Of a DNA stretch of 64,000 nucleotides, positions 60,181-64,000 are shown one piece after another. The notes beneath the pieces were generated by a model that was not told the DNA's origin, ran no database searches, and saw nothing but the letters and a program-made list of their open reading frames with translations. How positions within the stretch are numbered: the first letter of the stretch is position 1; every line of letters begins with the position of its first letter. Both the position numbers and the translations under genes were made by a program. Source of the DNA: Sphaerolaimus hirsutus (taxonomy: Eukaryota > Nematoda > Chromadorea > Monhysterida > Sphaerolaimidae); the NCBI GenBank assembly GCA_964036195.1, contig OZ038451.1, positions 20,100,318-20,164,317 of the forward strand, written 5' to 3'.

Positions 60181-63100
60181 TCACATTTTTCCCTCCTTTC
60201 CAACAAGCGACACGGTAACAGCCCGCTCGGCTTTAGATGCTTTATTTCTACCTTGAAATTCCCGGTATTTCACGTCGTAACGACTTGACTTCCGCTTCGA
60301 ACTCTGCGGGGGGGGGTGTGAGTAGAACTCTAAGCTGTGACCAAGGACGTAGCCAGGGGGGCGGGGGGGGGGGTAGGGTTCAAACGATATAACTTTTCGA
60401 TATCGATATTCGATATTTTTTCAAAATTTTCGATATCGATACTCGATATTCGATATTTTTTTAAAATTTTCGATATCGATATTTGATATTCGATATTAAA
60501 AAATGGTCGATATCCGATATTCGATATTCGATACGATATATCGTTTGAACCCTAGGGGGGGGGGCGCCCCCCCCCCGTCCCGGGCCGGACTAAAAACACG
60601 CGCGCATTTATCCGTCACACCACATCAGGGGTAGGAAAGGGGGGTTTGGAGGGGGGGTAACCCCCCCCAAATCGCCTATCTATCTATCTATCCCGGCTCC
60701 CAGCTATCTATCTATCCCTCGCGCCTACGAATGGCGCCAGCGCCATGACGCCATTCCCTTACTACAGGGGCAAAGGTGCCATGTCCCCCCCCCCAGTTCA
60801 CCGGGCTCCGGGTATACAATCCGCTGTCATGTAAATATATTAAGTTTGCGTCTAGCGTCCCTAAAATGGTTAAATTCCAACTAGTGACAGTACTTTATCT
60901 TTTAAAGTCACAGGGGTTTGAGATTTGAAAAAAGCGAAATGGATTATTTCTGGTAGTGACTCCATCGGTATTTTGTTATTTTTACGCGCAATTTCCTATA
61001 CAATCAACCGTGGGGTTTGTGGCCACTGGCTGTCCTTAGTAGTAAACACCAAACTACGGGACTGAAAAACGGTTTTTCTCAACGACCTGGGTTTTTTTTT
61101 TTAAACTGGCTGTTTTTAAAAACAAAACAGAGGGTTTTAAAAACAATTGAAAAAAACCCGGCCATCCCCACACCAAACATCAAAACATAAAACACCAAAA
61201 AAACAAAACAAACCCCCACCAAAAACCGACCATTTTAAACTCCCCCTCAACGTTACTCTTTGGTCTGATAACATAATCCCTTTTGCTGGGCTGGGGCACC
61301 CGGGCGCGCACAATGAACCCCTTGTCTCCAGGGCGCAATCCCTCATTTTCTGTGGGTTCCGCATCGGTGCTGCGAAATGATTTTGATTGGGGAGAGGGGT
61401 AATCGTGCTGAAATTGCGTTTGGTTTGGGCTTAATCGGGATTCCGACTCTTAAAATATCGAAATATTTTAGTCCGGAATCCCGAATACCGAGTAGTTCTA
61501 GGGTTAAAACGAAATCGCGATCACGCATACCGATAATTTTCGTAATTCAGCAATCCCGATCGCGAAGCGCCAATGCCGATTCCGAAAATTTTAAATGTCT
61601 ATCACGAAAATTTAGAAATTCCGATCTCCAGCAAATTTTCCCAATCCGGATTCCGACCGCGGAATTTTTTTGCTAAATTTGCCAAATACCGTATTTCCTC
61701 GAAATACCCCATCAAAATCGACACTATGAATTTATAAACCCCCCTCGAAATATTTACATGGCGGTTTTTGTTGCATCTTTCGACGTCTGTGTACGTTACA
61801 ACTAGGGTTGGAAAAAAAACGTTTTTTTTTAACTCGATGTTTTTTTTATAAAAAAAAACGTTTTTTTTTAAAAAAACGTTGTTGTTTTTTTAAACGTTTT
61901 TTTTTTAAAAGCTCCCAGATATGACCTAGTGTCAACATATATAGGTATATCAGACACTGGCAATACTCTGTGATATTAAATATGACCATATAATGGCTGT
62001 GGAGCCATGGGATAGCATTATAAGTGGTGATTTGTGTCAAAAATATCCATTTTTCGTCGACATATTGTTCGTATATCGCCTTATAGTCGAATGTTTGTGA
62101 CTTCAGGTAAAGTTTGGCACGGAATGGTGAGCAAACAAGGTTATAAAAGGAGGTTGTTACTTTGGGAGTGAAGTTACACACTATGGAGGTACATGGAAGC
62201 ACATTACCTCAATATTATATATTACAGCAACATATGTCGGCTTATTCACCCATGGTAGCACATAGAAATGGATGTTTTGATACTAAAAATGCAACAAAAC
62301 CAATGAAAACAAACACCAATGTCAATTTGTGTGTGAAATTGCGCGCTTGCGCGCAAAAATTTTGCAAAATACCTAGTGCTTAGTACTAAAAATTTCAGCC
62401 GATGTTTTTAAAAAAAAAAAACATTTCAGACGTCATAAAAAACGTTGTTTTTTTAAAAAAAACGTTTTAAAAAAAACATCGGCCAACCCTAGTTACAACC
62501 AACAATTTGTACTGGGATTACCAAAAAATCTGGCGAAATAATAACCACCCTCGAAATTCTCACTCCGGAAAAATAAACCCCCCTGGGGGTATTTCGAGGT
62601 AATACGGTAACTTTTTGTATAAAGAGATGTGAATCAGGGGTCTCCTAGGGGGGGGCTGGGGGGCCAAATCCGCCAGCTATCATCTATCCCCGAGGCAAAA
62701 TGTTTGCCTATCTATCCCCAAAATGGGCCAGCAAACTACCTATCCAGGGCGATTTTTGAGAAATTTTGCCCTAATTTTCGCTCAAAATCATTAGTTCTCA
62801 TACATTTTATAGTTTTTCACCTTCAAAATCGCGGCTTTCGCCTATACACATGTTTATATACCTATTTTTAGCTACTTGTTTTTAGCGATTTTTTCCCGTT
62901 TCTGCCTTCTATGCACTGAAAAGCCTATATATTTTGCCCCCGCGAGCCCCCCCCCCAGAAAAATGTTCAGCTATCTATCCCTCCGGAGGAGCGATTTGCT
63001 TTCTATCCAGCCCCCCGCGAGGGCCAAAATCTTGGGACCACTGATGTGAATGGAAACGTCCAGCGTGCATTTTATGCCACCTCTATGACATGTGTTTTTA

Positions 63101-63886
63101 TCCAAGTATGTGCTGTTCTTTTAAAGTAGATTTTCTCTCACTACACTTTTCGAATCATCTTCACTACTTATCAATACATTTGCAGTCTATATAAAACGCA
63201 AAAAAATTATTCCACTAATTTAGACCTTTTTGTAGAAAATAGAGTAAACCCCTGAATCCTTAAGTCCTACGAAAACCATAAAAATCCTCCCCAGCTAAAA
63301 TACCCACCTAACTCTCTGCCGCTTGGCGGGCAAATATTTCTGGTCCCTTTCTTCCCTGTCCTCCCGGCTTAATTGCTCATCCAGATTGAATATTGGCCGC
63401 GCCCACTCGCCTTAGAATGGTGGGATTTATTTTATCATTTTCAATACTTGGGTTCAATAATTCAAGAATTTTAAAAACCGATAATTTTTAACTCGCTTAA
63501 AAAATACAGAGTACAAAGTACAAAGAATGAAAACTATTCCAATCAAACTATCATCACAATCGTCTACAAATTGGGTCGTAATAGCAGTAAATACCGTTCA
63601 AACCACACAGTCACTTCAATAATCACCCAAAACCCACCAATAATCCGCTTAGCCCTGAGTCTATTCTGACTGTCCTCCCTGGGATGTTTGCTCAACAGCA
63701 TCACCGCCTTGCCGATGCCGGAGTTCTTGATCATGCCAGACTCCACGCGCGGCATGGTTTCTAACAATTTGAGCAATTCTACCCGGATTTCCAAGGCGGG
63801 CAGACCCTTGTCGGGTAGGGGCGCAAGCCATTCCTGGGGTGTGGCGAATTTTTCTTTTTTTTGACATGTTTGAGATTGGTCGATAT
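60181..63886 (-). CDS. IWS1: IWS1/Spn1 transcription elongation factor, C-terminal exons
   Basis: Nuclear partner of Spt6 in RNA polymerase II elongation. Exons seen: about 63886-63638, 63410-63308, 61369-61231, 60303-60181 (stop TGA). Phases run 1, 2, 0 and agree. The first has the core TFIIS N-terminal-like (TND) domain with [37 protein letters not shown]. The next completes EWARPIF. The third has LRPGDKGF and [13 protein letters not shown]. The last is a basic tail. These match the C-terminal half of IWS1 in order. The N-terminal acidic region lies beyond the right edge of the window. The left edge of the first exon shown is uncertain: possible acceptors are the AAAG or CCCCAG just upstream of EWLAPL. 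The 1.9-kb intron between 61369 and 63308 contains a TA-type element with a hAT-like element inside it. Confidence 0.9.
60374..60554. mobile_element. hAT-like element, CGATAT core
   Basis: A 181-bp element with ends TAGGGTTCAAACGATAT and ATATCGTTTGAACCCTA, the same terminal 12 bp as 55618-56149, but a core of CGATATCGATATTCGATA. It sits in a G run, so the duplication (eight G) is consistent but not proof. Confidence 0.82.
61689..62607. mobile_element. ACCGTATTT element hosting a hAT-like element
   Basis: The host runs from CCGTATTTCCTCGAAATACC to TTTCGAGGTAATACGG with TA flanks. The insert 61803-62491 has ends TAGGGTTGG and CCAACCCTA and the 8-bp duplication GTTACAAC (61795-61802, 62492-62499). 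Its ends are long A/T runs with AACGTTTTTTTT words. It lies in an IWS1 intron. Confidence 0.9.
62625..63050. repeat. Repeat with CTATCTATCCC and TTTTCACCTTCAAAATC
   Basis: Edges GGGGTCTCCTAGGGGG and CCAAAATCTTGGGACC; the interior is shared with repeats at about 34.4, 43.0 and 44.3 kb. It lies in an IWS1 intron. Confidence 0.45.
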
Positions 63887-64000
63887 TTCACTATTTATCG
63901 AAGTGATTGCATTTATGATTTATCCGACTTTATAGAGACACTCGGCGGAACGCAAAGTACGCGTAGAATTTTACCATTTTTAATGAATAAACTCTTTGAT

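Noticed and set aside
42473-63886. Operon of ELP4, YjbQ, GALNT and IWS1
   Set aside because: All are on the minus strand, but gaps are 0.3-3.7 kb with transposons between, and no trans-splice evidence can be read from sequence alone.

Overview
This is eukaryotic, almost certainly metazoan, genomic DNA. It has spliced genes with GT-AG introns, long AT-rich introns and intergenic DNA, and a very high load of short non-autonomous transposons. A chemoreceptor of the nematode Srg/Srv type and a second divergent 7TM receptor point to a nematode, or a close relative with nematode-like receptors. No bacterial operon features, rRNA, tRNA or CRISPR array were seen.

Layout. 1.0-7.8 kb: a plus-strand divergent rhodopsin-like GPCR. 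8-22 kb: repeats only, dominated by a Helitron-like array of a ~115-bp unit (about 14.2-22.0 kb) holding nested insertions. 22.0-25.7 kb: a minus-strand Srg/Srv-like chemoreceptor. 26-33.7 kb: transposons. 33.8-37.6 kb: two plus-strand groups of exons for small cysteine-rich secreted proteins. 38.4-40.5 kb: a plus-strand secreted protein with four LDL-receptor class A domains. 40.9-42.0 kb: a minus-strand saposin-like secreted protein. 42.5-63.9 kb: four minus-strand housekeeping genes: ELP4 (Elongator subunit), a YjbQ/UPF0047 protein, a polypeptide GalNAc-transferase, and the 3' half of IWS1. I rebuilt exon by exon, with matching splice phases: ELP4 (365 aa), YjbQ (152 aa), GALNT (594 aa) and the LDLa protein (219 aa).

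The main theme is the link between mobile elements and gene structure. One inverted-repeat family has ends built around CTGTAAAG/CTTTACAG, so it carries a splice donor and acceptor in either orientation. In two genes (LDLa, and a cysteine-rich secreted protein) a copy forms an in-phase intron inside coding sequence, and its terminal repeats are left as extra exon codons. This is what an introner (intron-generating transposon) should look like. Ten hAT-like elements with exact 8-bp target duplications share related ends, but most carry a different simple-sequence core. A third family (ends ACCGTATTT, TA target) nests in itself and may supply splice sites at exon edges. No transposase gene is visible for any of them.

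Limits: exon edges were read by eye from splice consensus, frame and family similarity. Ends of decayed repeats are approximate.
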